A stretch of 64,000 bases of DNA from Nitrososphaerota archaeon (GCA_021325255.1 JAJPHP010000082.1:59108-123107); one strand, 5' to 3'; positions 16,685 through 26,284 are shown, numbered from the stretch's first letter. Numbers and translations are program-made. Notes: generated by a model from the sequence alone, not told the origin.

Positions 16685-18055
16685 CTACTCCTCGCGCATT
16701 TCTTTGACGTTGCGAAAAACAAAGAATAGCGTCAAATCGGTGCAGATGTAGATCGAGCCTGCGATAAAAAATGGAAGTGCCTGCGAAACGAATTGAAGTG
16801 CATACGTTGAAAGCGACGGGCTCACTGTCCTGGCGCTGTTACGCGATATGCTGGTCATACCTGCCGCGGCGGTTCGCTCGTGTGGTTTGACAACCGATAC
16901 AGTGTAGGCCTGGCGAGCTGGCACGTCCATCGTTGTGATCATGGACCGCGCGAAAAAGAACGCGAGTGCTCCGAACAAGTTTGGCGCGAGAGGAATCGCC
17001 ATCAGAAACAGATTTGCTGGCAGGTGCGTGAAGACCATCGTGTTTATCGCCCCTATCCTGTCTGCGAGCCACCCGGCGAGCAAAATTGAGAATGAAGAGA
17101 GGACTCCCGTTACAAAGAAGATCAGCGAAAGGTACTGCAGGGGCACGTTGTAGTTCTTGTAGAACCAGAAGGAGATGATTGTCTGGATGACAAAGCCTCC
17201 GGCCAGCGCGTCTACGCCGATTATCGCGGAGAATTTGGCAATGAGCATCTTGGATTCGCGGCTCAACTTAGTCGCCCCACGCGTTGCCCGATCAATTGCC
17301 GACTCCTTATTCTCCTTCTCATCAAGCCTGATAGCCGGCGTCTGCAATTCCATCCGGGAGGAGATGCTAAGGTAGAGCACTGCAAGGACGAACGCAAGGG
17401 CGGAGTACACCGCAAACAGCGGTCTGTAGGAATCCACCTGCGAGAGGTGAAAGTAGCCCTCGAAGAATACAGGCATGGCGCTTAAGAGAATCCCTCCTGA
17501 CTGCGTGAGCTGTCCGGTCGTGTTGTATACGGCGTAGAGCGCGTTTCGCCTCTCCTGCGAGCTCGATTGGGGAAGCATGGCCTGCTCCAGCGGTAGGAAT
17601 GTGGTTATGTCCGACCCGGTTGGGCTAAGTGTGCCGGTCAGCGCTCCGAGGATCAAGAGAATTGGGTTAGTGGTAAGGGCGTAAATCAAGCCTGTTATTG
17701 CCATCATCACACCAACGATGAAGAGAAATCTTCTCCGACCCACTCTGTCGGCGTAGATGCTCGAGAGGATGGTGGTGACGAGACCGGAGACAAGAATCAA
17801 AGAAACTATGATCCCTGTCTGGAGAAGACTAAAACCGACAAGGTTCAGGTAGATCAGGAGAATGATGCTGACGAAACCGTAAGCAAACGAGCGAATCCCG
17901 TTTGTAAGGAGAACGAGCTTGCCGTCTCGATTGATCCAAGAGAGGAGAAGCATGTGGCGATATTTTCCTCCGGAGGAACGATCTCTGCCAGCGTCGGCGA
18001 TCTGATCCACTCTGTCATTTTTTCTTCCCCTTCGTTCTCCCTCTTGCTCGTCCAT
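16685..18055 (-). CDS. MFS transporter
   Basis: A 456-residue protein with about 12 hydrophobic helices in two bundles of six. MFS loop signatures are present: DRVGRRRFLF between helices 2 and 3, and DRIGAINTMV in the second half. The N-terminus (MDEQEGERRGRKNDR) is long and charged; translation could begin at the internal Met before LLLSWINRDGKL, about 34 residues on. It is the second of two tandem MFS genes. Position downstream of the molybdenum hydroxylase and thiamine-diphosphate enzyme genes suggests it carries the substrate or a product. Solute and direction cannot be read from sequence. Confidence 0.85.
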   Translation of the reverse strand: MDEQEGERRGRKNDRVDQIADAGRDRSSGGKYRHMLLLSWINRDGKLVLLTNGIRSFAYGFVSIILLIYLNLVGFSLLQTGIIVSLILVSGLVTTILSSIYADRVGRRRFLFIVGVMMAITGLIYALTTNPILLILGALTGTLSPTGSDITTFLPLEQAMLPQSSSQERRNALYAVYNTTGQLTQSGGILLSAMPVFFEGYFHLSQVDSYRPLFAVYSALAFVLAVLYLSISSRMELQTPAIRLDEKENKESAIDRATRGATKLSRESKMLIAKFSAIIGVDALAGGFVIQTIISFWFYKNYNVPLQYLSLIFFVTGVLSSFSILLAGWLADRIGAINTMVFTHLPANLFLMAIPLAPNLFGALAFFFARSMITTMDVPARQAYTVSVVKPHERTAAAGMTSISRNSARTVSPSLSTYALQFVSQALPFFIAGSIYICTDLTLFFVFRNVKEMREE

Positions 18056-18136
18056 CTCCTAACTTTGACCCGCTCGTAATTTTTTCACTCGGAGCAATAG
18101 CAGCAGAGGGTGTTCTCCCACACCTTTCCACGCTCG

Positions 18137-19498
18137 CTACTCTGTTGCCGCGGGTGCTGGTGTTCCGTTCAAGTTACTATCTTTTTGCCTTCCCCGAAAG
18201 CCAACCTTGTAGATCAAGGCACTGGCAACGATGAAAGGAAATGCGACTACGAGTGGAAGCACTACGTTCACGTCGAGCAGCAGGAAGGCCCCCACGATTG
18301 GGCTGATTATTCCTCCAACGGAGTTAGCCATGCCTATCATTCCTGTCACTCTCGTCCAATTTTCTTTGTCTATAGTTGCGAATACCAGCGACTGCTGGAT
18401 GGGCGCGGCTACCCTTGCGAATACGAGCGAGATGTAGTAGATCAGCAGCGCGGCATTGAAAGACGGGATGTACGCCATAAACACAAGCAGCACAGCAAAT
18501 CCTGTCCTGCCATAAAAAATCGAGTTCACGGCTCCGAGCAAGCGTTCAATCCTGGGTGAAAGGAGTATAAGGAGGGCCGTGATTACTCCGGATATTGCAA
18601 ATATCTGACCCAGCGTGTTGAGGCTAATTTGAAATCTGAGGTAAAACCAGAGTGGCATGTATCGCTGGAACAAACCATTGGCAAATCCATTGGAGAATTC
18701 CGCAGAAACGAAACGCGACGCTTGCCTCAATGCTGCGCCCAGGCGAGCTTGGCCAGCGCCTTTGGCAACCGCGGTCTCACTGCTTGATGAAGAGAGGGGA
18801 GACGAGGATGAGGCGGTTGCTCTTCGATCTGTCAAGTTAGCTACTGGAGACCTACTTCTCGGAGCTGCACCTTGCAGATGTCTCGCGGGAACGGGGAGAA
18901 GTAGCACCGCCGCAGCAAGTTGAAGCACACCACTGAGTATGAAAAGGAAAGAAACGCTGTCTGTCGCAAAGCTTGAAAGAGTCAACGGAACGAACTCTGG
19001 CGTTGTGGGTAACTTGATCAGATCGAGGAAGTAGGCGCCAGCGGCGAAGGACAGTGTGCCAGTTACCGATCCAAGGCTGATTGCAAGAGTCCTCGACCTG
19101 CTGTCACAGTTCTCAGAGAGCATCAGGTTTAGAGCAGTATTGTATGGACCGGACCCGCTGCCGCTCCCTCCGCCGGGAGCCCAGTTCGTCACCGAGATGG
19201 ACGCAGCGAGGAGGAGAAGTGCGGTCATGGTGGATTGTGTCAGTATGACCATACAGAGCGCAAAGAGAACCATCTGGAGGATGATGACACTCCTGATCCT
19301 CACTCTGTTCCCGAGAAAACTGAGCGCCGCGAGAAGAACCAGGCTCGAGATTACTGAGATTGAAAAGAAGGAGCCGACTACAAGCGAGGAACCTATTGAA
19401 GCTAGATAGAGCGGTAAGACGACTGAGAGAAACCCATAGGGGAAGGTCCTGAGACTTCTCGAGAGAAGAATCAGGTAGATGTTTCTATTCAGGGGCAT
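18137..19498 (-). CDS. MFS transporter
   Basis: A 453-residue protein beginning at ATG 19498, with about 12 transmembrane helices and an extended central loop (about residues 200-260) rich in Ser, Ala and Arg. The first helix block is LILLSRSLRTFPYGFLSVVLPLYL, and LGNRVRIRSVI is the helix 2-3 loop. It is about 80 bp upstream of the second MFS gene on the same strand; the two are related and may form a pair or act on different solutes. It lies 185 bp after the thiamine-diphosphate enzyme gene. The MFS call is firm and the substrate is unknown. Confidence 0.85.
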   Translation of the reverse strand: MPLNRNIYLILLSRSLRTFPYGFLSVVLPLYLASIGSSLVVGSFFSISVISSLVLLAALSFLGNRVRIRSVIILQMVLFALCMVILTQSTMTALLLLAASISVTNWAPGGGSGSGSGPYNTALNLMLSENCDSRSRTLAISLGSVTGTLSFAAGAYFLDLIKLPTTPEFVPLTLSSFATDSVSFLFILSGVLQLAAAVLLLPVPARHLQGAAPRSRSPVANLTDRRATASSSSPLSSSSSETAVAKGAGQARLGAALRQASRFVSAEFSNGFANGLFQRYMPLWFYLRFQISLNTLGQIFAISGVITALLILLSPRIERLLGAVNSIFYGRTGFAVLLVFMAYIPSFNAALLIYYISLVFARVAAPIQQSLVFATIDKENWTRVTGMIGMANSVGGIISPIVGAFLLLDVNVVLPLVVAFPFIVASALIYKVGFRGRQKDSNLNGTPAPAATE

Positions 19499-19682
19499 TC
19501 AGTCGTCGAACTTGCCTTTTTTGTGATAAGATATGTACTACTTCCCGAAATCCTCGCCGTGCGGCTTGAACCGAAGTACGTGGCTCTTGCGTTTCTCTAG
19601 CTTTCTTACCACTCTCCTTGAGCAAAGAGGTGGTCGCGTAAGGATGACGGAGAAAGAATGCAACCATCACGCATGCAGAGGA

Positions 19683-21470
19683 TTATTTGGGTTGCACCGC
19701 AACGTCGATTAGGAAGGGTGTTGGATTCTCCTTCTTGAGCGATTCGAACACGCTGCCGAGGATCTCCGAGAGAGATCTCGTGTCCGACACCGCGTGACCC
19801 GCTGAGTGCAAACCATATGACTCTGCCATTTTCGAAAAATCCACATTTGGATCTTCAATTCTTATTCCTATCGTCTTGTTCTCGACCGGCCTCCCCCTGT
19901 CCTCGGCTATCGCCCTCTGGTGCTCTTCGTCGTTGAAGTATGAACGGTTGTCTAGGACGAATATGACGAGCGGAAGTTTCAGGTTACCGGCGGTCCAGAG
20001 GCTGCTGGCTGTGTAGAGAAGGTCGCCGTCTGGCTGGAAATCTATGCAAATTCTTCCACGATTTGCAAGCGCAGCGCCAATTGCTCTTCCGATTCCAGTC
20101 CCGGTCCCGCCTCCCCTTCCTGGGTACTGGTAGAATTTTGTAATGCTCCATAGCTGTCTTACCCATGCGTTGATGCCACCGCGGGTATAGCCGGGGTAAC
20201 TGAGCACCCAGTCGAGACCGAGTTGCTTGATTTTCTGCCATACCGTGTATGCGAGCGCAGGGTAAGTGATTGGAGATCTGTCGAGCTGCTGTTCTGCTGC
20301 GGCGTGCCATTTCTTCCTCTGAGCTGAGGAAAGTTCGGCAAATCTTCCCTTCCGTTCGTTTATGGCGCTAGCGTTCTTGTTGCCCACGCGCAGGACAATT
20401 TCAAGAAGCTTTGCAACAGCGGCCGGCTCGCTCGCGACGATGCTCATCGTGGTCGGGGTCAGCCTTCCGTAGTCTGCCACCCAACTATTGTTGAACACGC
20501 TCTCAGTGTCAATCCTGATGACCTTGCACCCCTCGCTCGTCATGTACTTCGACTCCCTGGAAAAGTGCCCCTTGGCCTCCTTTGCTAGAGCATGGTAGAG
20601 ATCCCTTACGCCGAGTGCGACAACTACGTCGCTCTTACCCAGCACTTCTTCTGTGAGCCCCGAGAGGTTCTGCGGGTGATCCGAAGGAAAGTTGAATCGC
20701 TGACCGGTGTCAATCACAGCAGCACCCGTGGCTTCAACGAGTTTGACAAGATTCCATACGCTGGACTCGTCTCTTCCGTACCCATCGACGATGATTGTCG
20801 GGTGCGCGGCGTTGACGAGAAGCCTAGCCGCCTCCTCGATCGAGCTGAGGTCGCCCTCTCCCAGAGTCGGTGAAGGGTAGTTTGCAAAGCGAGGAACTTT
20901 GAAATCCCCTTCAAGCTTCTTTTCTTGGAGGTCTGCATCGAGACTCAGGTAGACCGGACCCGCAGGATCCGTCGTGGCTATTCTGTACGCCCTAAACAGT
21001 GCCTCTACCGTAGAGACGATTCCATCGGGCTGGTCGTCCCACTTTGTATAGTTTCTAACAGTGAGACCAGGTACGAGAGCCGTGTGTTGCCAGTCGATTC
21101 CTGGCCTCCTCTTTTCGATGTCAGTTGGACCGTTTCCTCCAAGAATCACCATCGCTTCTCTTTCTAAATAGGCGTCAAAAACCGCTTTGGTCGAGTGAAG
21201 AAGTCCCTCGATGTCATGAACCAGGACTGCGAGAGGCTCACCGCAGGCTCTGAAATATCCTGATGCGATAGCGACCGCAATCTCCTCATGGCAACATAGC
21301 ACCAGCTTCGGATTTTCGTTTCCACCATAGTTGACTATGGAATCATGTAGCCCTCGAATTGACGCGCCGGGGTTCAGCGGGGCGTACCGGAAGCCCATTG
21401 CTTTCATAGCATCAACGATAACATCGGATCCAAACTTGTCTTTTCCTGCAGAAGATGACATATCTGACAC
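19683..21470 (-). CDS. Thiamine-diphosphate enzyme (acetolactate synthase/benzoylformate decarboxylase family)
   Basis: This 595-residue protein starts at GTG 21470 (ATG 21461 is an alternative). It shows the three-domain layout of decarboxylase-type enzymes: a PYR domain with the cofactor-activating Glu in CCHEEIAVAIAS (near 62), a middle domain, and a PP domain with the Mg/diphosphate motif PDGD followed after about 25 residues by the Asn in FVLDNRSYFN (near 478-510). It would cleave or join a 2-keto acid. Product type cannot be assigned between decarboxylase, carboligase and lyase. It lies 97 bp downstream of the molybdenum hydroxylase operon, suggesting that the oxidised product is turned into a 2-keto acid and then decarboxylated here. 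That sequence of steps is inference. Confidence 0.85.
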   Translation of the reverse strand: MSDMSSSAGKDKFGSDVIVDAMKAMGFRYAPLNPGASIRGLHDSIVNYGGNENPKLVLCCHEEIAVAIASGYFRACGEPLAVLVHDIEGLLHSTKAVFDAYLEREAMVILGGNGPTDIEKRRPGIDWQHTALVPGLTVRNYTKWDDQPDGIVSTVEALFRAYRIATTDPAGPVYLSLDADLQEKKLEGDFKVPRFANYPSPTLGEGDLSSIEEAARLLVNAAHPTIIVDGYGRDESSVWNLVKLVEATGAAVIDTGQRFNFPSDHPQNLSGLTEEVLGKSDVVVALGVRDLYHALAKEAKGHFSRESKYMTSEGCKVIRIDTESVFNNSWVADYGRLTPTTMSIVASEPAAVAKLLEIVLRVGNKNASAINERKGRFAELSSAQRKKWHAAAEQQLDRSPITYPALAYTVWQKIKQLGLDWVLSYPGYTRGGINAWVRQLWSITKFYQYPGRGGGTGTGIGRAIGAALANRGRICIDFQPDGDLLYTASSLWTAGNLKLPLVIFVLDNRSYFNDEEHQRAIAEDRGRPVENKTIGIRIEDPNVDFSKMAESYGLHSAGHAVSDTRSLSEILGSVFESLKKENPTPFLIDVAVQPK

Positions 21471-21566
21471 TCGCTATATTTCTTGCATGCTCACCTGTGC
21501 GATGACCTTTTTAAATCTGCGAGACGTTCCACGACGGAGTAGAATTCGCTTCCAACTGGTAAAGAG

Positions 21567-23801
21567 CTACGAAGTGTCGATCGCTTTGAGTACCGCTTCG
21601 GGAGTGAAGGGGATTTCCCTGAGCCGCGCGCCGGTTGCATTGAATATCGCGTTCCCTATTGCGGCGGGGACCGGAACGATCGGAATCTCCCCGAGCGACT
21701 TTGGTCCGTAGGGATCCTCTGTTTCCACGAAAATCACCTGCACTTGAGGTATAGACGTGATGTTCGGCAACCTGTAAGTCATCAGACTGGGGTTCTGGAT
21801 GTTTCCATAGTCTGGGTCGATGAGCAGCTTCTCCGAAAGGCTCATTCCAATTCCCATGACGATGCCTCCCTTGACCTGGCTCTCCGAAGTGAGCACGTTC
21901 ACAAGAGGACCCGAGTCGTGAGCCGCCACGTATTTCAACACAGAGACAAAGCCTGTCTCCTTGTCCACCTCGACCTCGACAAAATGGGCTGCGAACGCCA
22001 GTCGCTCGAGATCTTCCGGAAGCTTCGGGTCGCTCGTCGCCTTCTCGGTGATGTCGCTCAACCCCTTGCTCCGCATCATCTCCACAATTTCCACTTTCTT
22101 CTCTGGACGTGATCTCGCAAAAGCAACGAGGCCATTCGCAACTTCGACGTCGGCTTCTCCAAAATAGGTTGAGGCAAGCTTCTTGACCTGCTCCTTGACC
22201 GCGAGAGCTGCCTGCCTGACCGCGAGTCCCGTAAATGAAGTGGTTCGACCGCCCGATTCTCCTATGGAGTACGGACACATCGAAGTGTCGCCCCAAACCA
22301 CCTCGACTGAATCAAGGTCCACGTCTAGAGATTTTGAGGCTATTATGGCCATGGTTGACTTGGCGCCCGTCCCGATGTCAACAACGCCGGTAAAGACCTC
22401 GACACGCCCGTCGCTCTTCAGTCTCACGATTGCCTCCCCGCGACCTAGGAAAGCGTGCCACGTGGCGATCGCAAGTCCGATACCTCTACGAATCTTCTCA
22501 CCTTCATGAGGCTTCTCCGCCTTCCTCCACTTCTCCTTCCAGCCAAATGCCTCTGCGCCTCGGACAAGGCAATCCTCGAGGCCGTTTGAAGTGAAATGCT
22601 TATGACCGTGTACTGTGTGACCTAAATTGCCAAGCCTGAATTCGAGCGGGTCCGTTTGGAGTTCGTGGCATATCTCGTCTACTAGCGACTCCATTGCAAA
22701 GCAGGACTGAGGCCCGGTCGGCGCCCTAACATGTCCCGTGGCTGGCGTATTAGTGTAGACGGCACGTATCTCTGACCTGTAAGCCTCCAATGGATAATAC
22801 GTGTCGATGCCGTCAATGAATATCCCCTGCTTGATGTGACGGGTGTAGCCTCCTATGTCACAGAGACCCTTGACTTCTGCCGCAAGAAGTTTTTTCCTGT
22901 CTGGATCGATAGATGCCCTGATTAATTGACGGGTCGACCACCGAGATTGAAGGCCGACGAGATCCTCTTCCCTGCTGTATTCGACCATTACGGGCCGACC
23001 TGTCTTCTTTGAGAGAAGGGCGGCCGCGAGGTCGTAGTTCATGGAGTTGTTCTTGTTGCCAAAGCCCCCGCCCTTGAACCTGCCAATCACCCTTACTTGT
23101 TCTGGCCTAAGTCCCAAGTCCTTTGCGATCCCATCCCTACACCCGTAGATGCTTTGAGTAGCGGCCACAACAGTGAGCCTCTCCTCGCCCAATGCGTCGC
23201 GTTCCCACCAAGCAAGCGAAGTGGCAGGTTCCAGCGGAACACCGTTGACCCGCGAGCTTCTGTATTCGCGCTCGAAGGTTACAGTGGCTGCTTTTCCAAA
23301 TATTGCGTCTACGTCTCCGAATGCAAGTCCAAAGGGTCCTAGAACGTTTCCATCTTCCCAGATCTTTATGGCCCCCTCCTTCATCGATTCATCAATAGAA
23401 AATACGGCCGGAAGCTCATGGTACTCTAAACTCACAAGCTCCGCAGCCTCGCGAGCAACACTCCTTGAGCTAGCGGCCACCGCGCCGACGCAATCGCCTA
23501 TGAACCTGACGTGCTTTGCAAACACGTTTCTCTGGTGGATTCTTTCTCCCGCATTCCACACAAGATCGGTATCAAGGCACGTGAGGATTGCCTCTACACC
23601 TTTCAAAGAAAGTGCCTTGGACTTGTCGGCACTCTTTACGATGCCATGTGGGACTGTACTTCTAATAATTGCTCCGTAGAGCATTCCGGGCATTTTCCAA
23701 TCGCCGGAATACTTTGCCTGCCCGCTCGCGCGCTCGACTGCATCAATGCGGACGTGCGATGGAGATTTTTGATTAGGTTGCTCTTGCAGTACCACGGTCA
23801 T
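21567..23801 (-). CDS. Xanthine-dehydrogenase-family molybdopterin-binding subunit
   Basis: The 744-residue large subunit has the two molybdopterin cytosine dinucleotide binding domains of the family: RIDAVERASGQAKYSGDW at the N-terminus, GRFKGGGFGNKNNS (about 240-253), GESGGRTTSFTGLAVRQ and the catalytic Glu in KSLGEIPIVP near the C-terminus. It hydroxylates a C-H next to a heteroatom or aldehyde carbon using water. The substrate loop reads GHVRAPTGPQ, not the AYxCSFR of CO dehydrogenase, so CO oxidation is ruled out on this point. It is encoded after its FAD and 2Fe-2S subunits, in the order FAD, FeS, Mo, and is followed by a thiamine-diphosphate enzyme. Substrate unknown; an N-heterocycle, aldehyde or aromatic acid is likely. 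Confidence 0.9.
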   Translation of the reverse strand: MTVVLQEQPNQKSPSHVRIDAVERASGQAKYSGDWKMPGMLYGAIIRSTVPHGIVKSADKSKALSLKGVEAILTCLDTDLVWNAGERIHQRNVFAKHVRFIGDCVGAVAASSRSVAREAAELVSLEYHELPAVFSIDESMKEGAIKIWEDGNVLGPFGLAFGDVDAIFGKAATVTFEREYRSSRVNGVPLEPATSLAWWERDALGEERLTVVAATQSIYGCRDGIAKDLGLRPEQVRVIGRFKGGGFGNKNNSMNYDLAAALLSKKTGRPVMVEYSREEDLVGLQSRWSTRQLIRASIDPDRKKLLAAEVKGLCDIGGYTRHIKQGIFIDGIDTYYPLEAYRSEIRAVYTNTPATGHVRAPTGPQSCFAMESLVDEICHELQTDPLEFRLGNLGHTVHGHKHFTSNGLEDCLVRGAEAFGWKEKWRKAEKPHEGEKIRRGIGLAIATWHAFLGRGEAIVRLKSDGRVEVFTGVVDIGTGAKSTMAIIASKSLDVDLDSVEVVWGDTSMCPYSIGESGGRTTSFTGLAVRQAALAVKEQVKKLASTYFGEADVEVANGLVAFARSRPEKKVEIVEMMRSKGLSDITEKATSDPKLPEDLERLAFAAHFVEVEVDKETGFVSVLKYVAAHDSGPLVNVLTSESQVKGGIVMGIGMSLSEKLLIDPDYGNIQNPSLMTYRLPNITSIPQVQVIFVETEDPYGPKSLGEIPIVPVPAAIGNAIFNATGARLREIPFTPEAVLKAIDTS

Positions 23802-23811
23802 TTCTTCTCTC

Positions 23812-24300
23812 TCACACCCGTCCTGCGTTTTGAGACGCCACCGATTGGACCGCGCTGACTATGTTGTTGTAACAACCGCAGCGGCAGATGTTGCCCGAGA
23901 GTGCTTCCTTGATCTCCTGTTCATCGAGAGGGTGCTCTAATTTCGTATTTGAGAGTAGGCTCTTCACGGCAAGAATCTGACCGGACGTGCAAAAGCCACA
24001 CTGGAGGGCATCCAAAGTCACAAATGCCTTCTGAATCGAATCGAGTCCGTTCCTCGAAAGGCCTTCAATTGTGGTAATTTTTGTTCCCTCGGCCTCGACG
24101 GCGAAGATGTTGCAAGAGCAGATAGCGCGTCCTTCGAGCAAGACGGTGCATGTCCCGCACACTCCCTCGTTGCACCCCTTCTTTGCTCCGGTTAGGTCAA
24201 GCTTGTCCCGTAGTGTATCAAGAAGCATGTCCCTAGGCTCGACCTCTACAACCCGATCCTCGCCGTTTACGTTAAGTGAAATTCGCAGCAATCCAGGCAA
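23812..24300 (-). CDS. 2Fe-2S subunit of molybdenum hydroxylase
   Basis: The small iron-sulfur subunit carries both clusters: the ferredoxin-type GCNEGVCGTCTVLLEG with a later CSC, and the all-helical domain LQCGFCTSGQ with NICRCGCY. It passes electrons from the molybdenum centre to the FAD subunit. An ATG at 24354 opens the frame, but those residues overlap the end of the FAD-subunit gene and do not look like the family. I prefer the TTG at 24300 (or TTG 24291), which leaves 162 residues, close to the usual 155-165. The gap to the large subunit gene is 10 bp, so the three are one operon. Confidence 0.9.
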   Translation of the reverse strand: MPGLLRISLNVNGEDRVVEVEPRDMLLDTLRDKLDLTGAKKGCNEGVCGTCTVLLEGRAICSCNIFAVEAEGTKITTIEGLSRNGLDSIQKAFVTLDALQCGFCTSGQILAVKSLLSNTKLEHPLDEQEIKEALSGNICRCGCYNNIVSAVQSVASQNAGRV

Positions 24301-24307
24301 GATTTTT

Positions 24308-25171
24308 TCACAACCCTCTTGAAATTCCACCAAGAGCCCTTCGAATGTACACATCGAGCATTCTAGACTTGTACTCCTTGGAGACGCCTAAATCTCCCTC
24401 GGGTCTTGCCTGATTGCTTGCGATCTTTGCAGCTTCACTGATGTTTGCTTCCGAGACGGCCTTGCCGTTGAGAAATTCCTCGGCTTCCATAGACCTGAAG
24501 GGCACTTCAGCCACTCCCCCGAGTCCGATCCTCACCTCCTCGAAGCGCTCATCAGCTACCCTTCCCAGAACGCTCACTACAAGAAGTGGGAAATCGCCGT
24601 GCCCCAAAGTCAGTTTCATGAAAGAGTGGGACATGTCACTCGATGGGATTGGTACCTCGATTCTTTCGAGGATCTCGCCGCGTCGTAGATCTGTAGAAAA
24701 CGCCCCCTTGAAGAAGTCCTTCGCAGGTATGCGACGCCTCGAGCCCCTTTCCGATGCCGAAACGAATTGTGCTTCGAGGACGAGCATTGTCGAGATATAG
24801 TCGCCGGCCGGGTCTGCGTGGCTCAGGCTTCCACCGATGGTCCCGCGATTCCTAACCTGCGGGTGGCCAATCCTAGAAGCGGTCTCTGACAGTAGCGGAA
24901 CTTCAGAGCGAACGGTTTCGGACTCTGCAATTTCCGAATGCGTGGTGAGCGCTCCGATGGTCAGAAATTCGTTAATTCTAGAGATTCCTCTGAGGCCTGA
25001 AATTCTCTTGAGGTCAACGATGTACTTCGCTTCTACTAAATTCAATTTCATTAGAGGAATGAGACTCTGCCCTCCCGCGAGGGCCCTTGCCTCCCCGTAA
25101 TGCTCGTTCAAGAAACCGCACGCCTCTTCAATTGAGTGCGGCGCCAGGTACTCGAAATTTCTAATCAGCAT
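24308..25171 (-). CDS. FAD-binding subunit of molybdenum hydroxylase
   Basis: This 287-residue protein matches the CoxM/FAD-binding-5 family: FEYLAPHSIEEACGFL at the N-terminus, the FAD phosphate loop ARALAGGQSLIPLMK (about 29-43), TIGGSLSHADPAGDY (about 110-124) and a C-terminal CO_deh_flav_C domain. It oxidises the iron-sulfur centres and passes electrons to an acceptor. It is the first gene of the operon. A TATA-like tract (TTTAAATAT read on the minus strand, near 25198-25206) lies about 27 nt before the ATG at 25171, consistent with a leaderless message. Confidence 0.92.
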   Translation of the reverse strand: MLIRNFEYLAPHSIEEACGFLNEHYGEARALAGGQSLIPLMKLNLVEAKYIVDLKRISGLRGISRINEFLTIGALTTHSEIAESETVRSEVPLLSETASRIGHPQVRNRGTIGGSLSHADPAGDYISTMLVLEAQFVSASERGSRRRIPAKDFFKGAFSTDLRRGEILERIEVPIPSSDMSHSFMKLTLGHGDFPLLVVSVLGRVADERFEEVRIGLGGVAEVPFRSMEAEEFLNGKAVSEANISEAAKIASNQARPEGDLGVSKEYKSRMLDVYIRRALGGISRGL

Positions 25172-25197
25172 CAGAATTCATACACCAACTGCACGAG

Positions 25198-25206
25198 ATA
25201 TTTAAA
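25198..25206 (-). promoter_or_regulatory. TATA-like box of the molybdenum hydroxylase operon
   Basis: ATATTTAAA on the plus strand, centred about 30 nt upstream of the ATG at 25171. Spacing fits an archaeal promoter with little or no leader. All eight genes down to 13434 read in the same direction, but gaps of 80-190 bp leave room for internal promoters. Confidence 0.45.
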
Positions 25207-25376
25207 CGAGAACCAAAAGCGAGCTTCTTATTTCTTGTAATACTCTTCATTTGTACAATTTCCACCTCTGCAGGATGTTGATCTTTGTGGGTCTTACTCT
25301 TGTCGACCGTCTTTCCCTTTTTCTTCTGGATGGTCCAATGCTTAACTAATATGATTCAACCAAAGCTGGAGGCATT

Positions 25377-26060
25377 ATGATAACTGCACCAGTCGATCTC
25401 CTTGAAATAATGGAAGGAAGGCGAAGTTGTCGTGCCTTCAAAGAAGACCCGATACCAGAGGAGCACATTCAAAGAATACTCGAGGCGGGAAGGTGCGCAC
25501 CGTCTGGCTCCAACATGCAACCTTGGGACATTCTCGTCGTCAGAGATCCCGAGAAAAGAGCTTGGCTCATAGAGATTCTTGAATCGATGATTAGAATCGA
25601 CTGGGCAAACGAGACTGCCACCGGCGGCACCTTTGCCTTCGGAGGGTTGGGATACACAAGAAATGTACCAGTCTTCTTTGTGATCATAACGTATCCGAGG
25701 TTTTCGAAAATCTCTGGGCAGAATAGTACTTCGATCCCAATAATTCAGCGGCAGAACGTGGGCCACCTTGTGCAAAACATGTGGCTGATGATCCATTCGC
25801 TTGGGTTGGCTTCAGTGATTACGATGATTAGGCACGTCGAAAACGAGATTAAGGAATGCTTCGGAATCCCAGGAGAACTTGAAGTGACTCAGGTTCTTCC
25901 CGTAGGTTATCCAAGACAATTTAGAGCAAAATCTCGAAGGCCGTTGCAATCGTTTGTCCACTACGATCGATACCACACTTCGAAACTTCGGAGTGAAGAG
26001 TTGATTCAGGAGATCATCTCAAACCCGAAGAAACTTGCGCTGGAAATCTATGGAACTTGA
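25377..26060 (+). CDS. Nitroreductase-family flavoprotein
   Basis: A 227-residue protein with the nitroreductase start block MEGRRSCRAFKEDPIPEEHIQRIL, then AGRCAPSGSNMQPWDI, the FMN-binding Arg and Ser/Asn pattern, and a late PVGYPRQFRAKSRRPL block. These enzymes bind FMN and reduce nitro groups, quinones or enones with NAD(P)H, or act in deiodination or dealkylation. Start ATG 25377 fits the family. The gene is divergent from the molybdenum hydroxylase operon, with 205 bp between them. The family call is firm; the substrate is not indicated. Confidence 0.88.
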   Translation: MITAPVDLLEIMEGRRSCRAFKEDPIPEEHIQRILEAGRCAPSGSNMQPWDILVVRDPEKRAWLIEILESMIRIDWANETATGGTFAFGGLGYTRNVPVFFVIITYPRFSKISGQNSTSIPIIQRQNVGHLVQNMWLMIHSLGLASVITMIRHVENEIKECFGIPGELEVTQVLPVGYPRQFRAKSRRPLQSFVHYDRYHTSKLRSEELIQEIISNPKKLALEIYGT

Positions 26061-26189
26061 ATACCATTCTGCTTGTGCTGTTCTGGCTTTCTTTCGCTCT
26101 AATTGGGAACTGGTTGGAAGATACTCAAACTGTGCACTATTCGGGTTACGGAGATTCTACGAACATGGTCTGTTATTAATATCACAATT

Positions 26190-26213
26190 ATTTGACATCT
26201 AATAACGTCAAAT
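26190..26213. promoter_or_regulatory. Perfect 7-bp inverted repeat upstream of the second binding-protein gene
   Basis: ATTTGAC (26190-26196) and GTCAAAT (26207-26213) with a 10-nt spacer. It lies about 65 nt upstream of the TATA-like TTTAAATAA, so it could be an activator or repressor site for the transporter genes. Confidence 0.4.
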
Positions 26214-26275
26214 CCAGTTAAGCATACCAGAGATGCCCTTGGGCCAACAACTGCTTTTTCTTTTTCTGCCAATGG

Positions 26276-26284
26276 TTTAAATAA
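26276..26284 (+). promoter_or_regulatory. TATA-like box of the second binding-protein gene
   Basis: TTTAAATAA centred about 30 nt before the ATG at 26312, preceded by a pyrimidine-rich tract (CTTTTTCTTTTTCTGCC). Spacing predicts a very short leader. Confidence 0.5.

Noticed and set aside
21511..22296. 261-codon minus-strand ORF
   Set aside because: It is another frame of the molybdopterin subunit gene and is rich in Arg and Gly without any motif.
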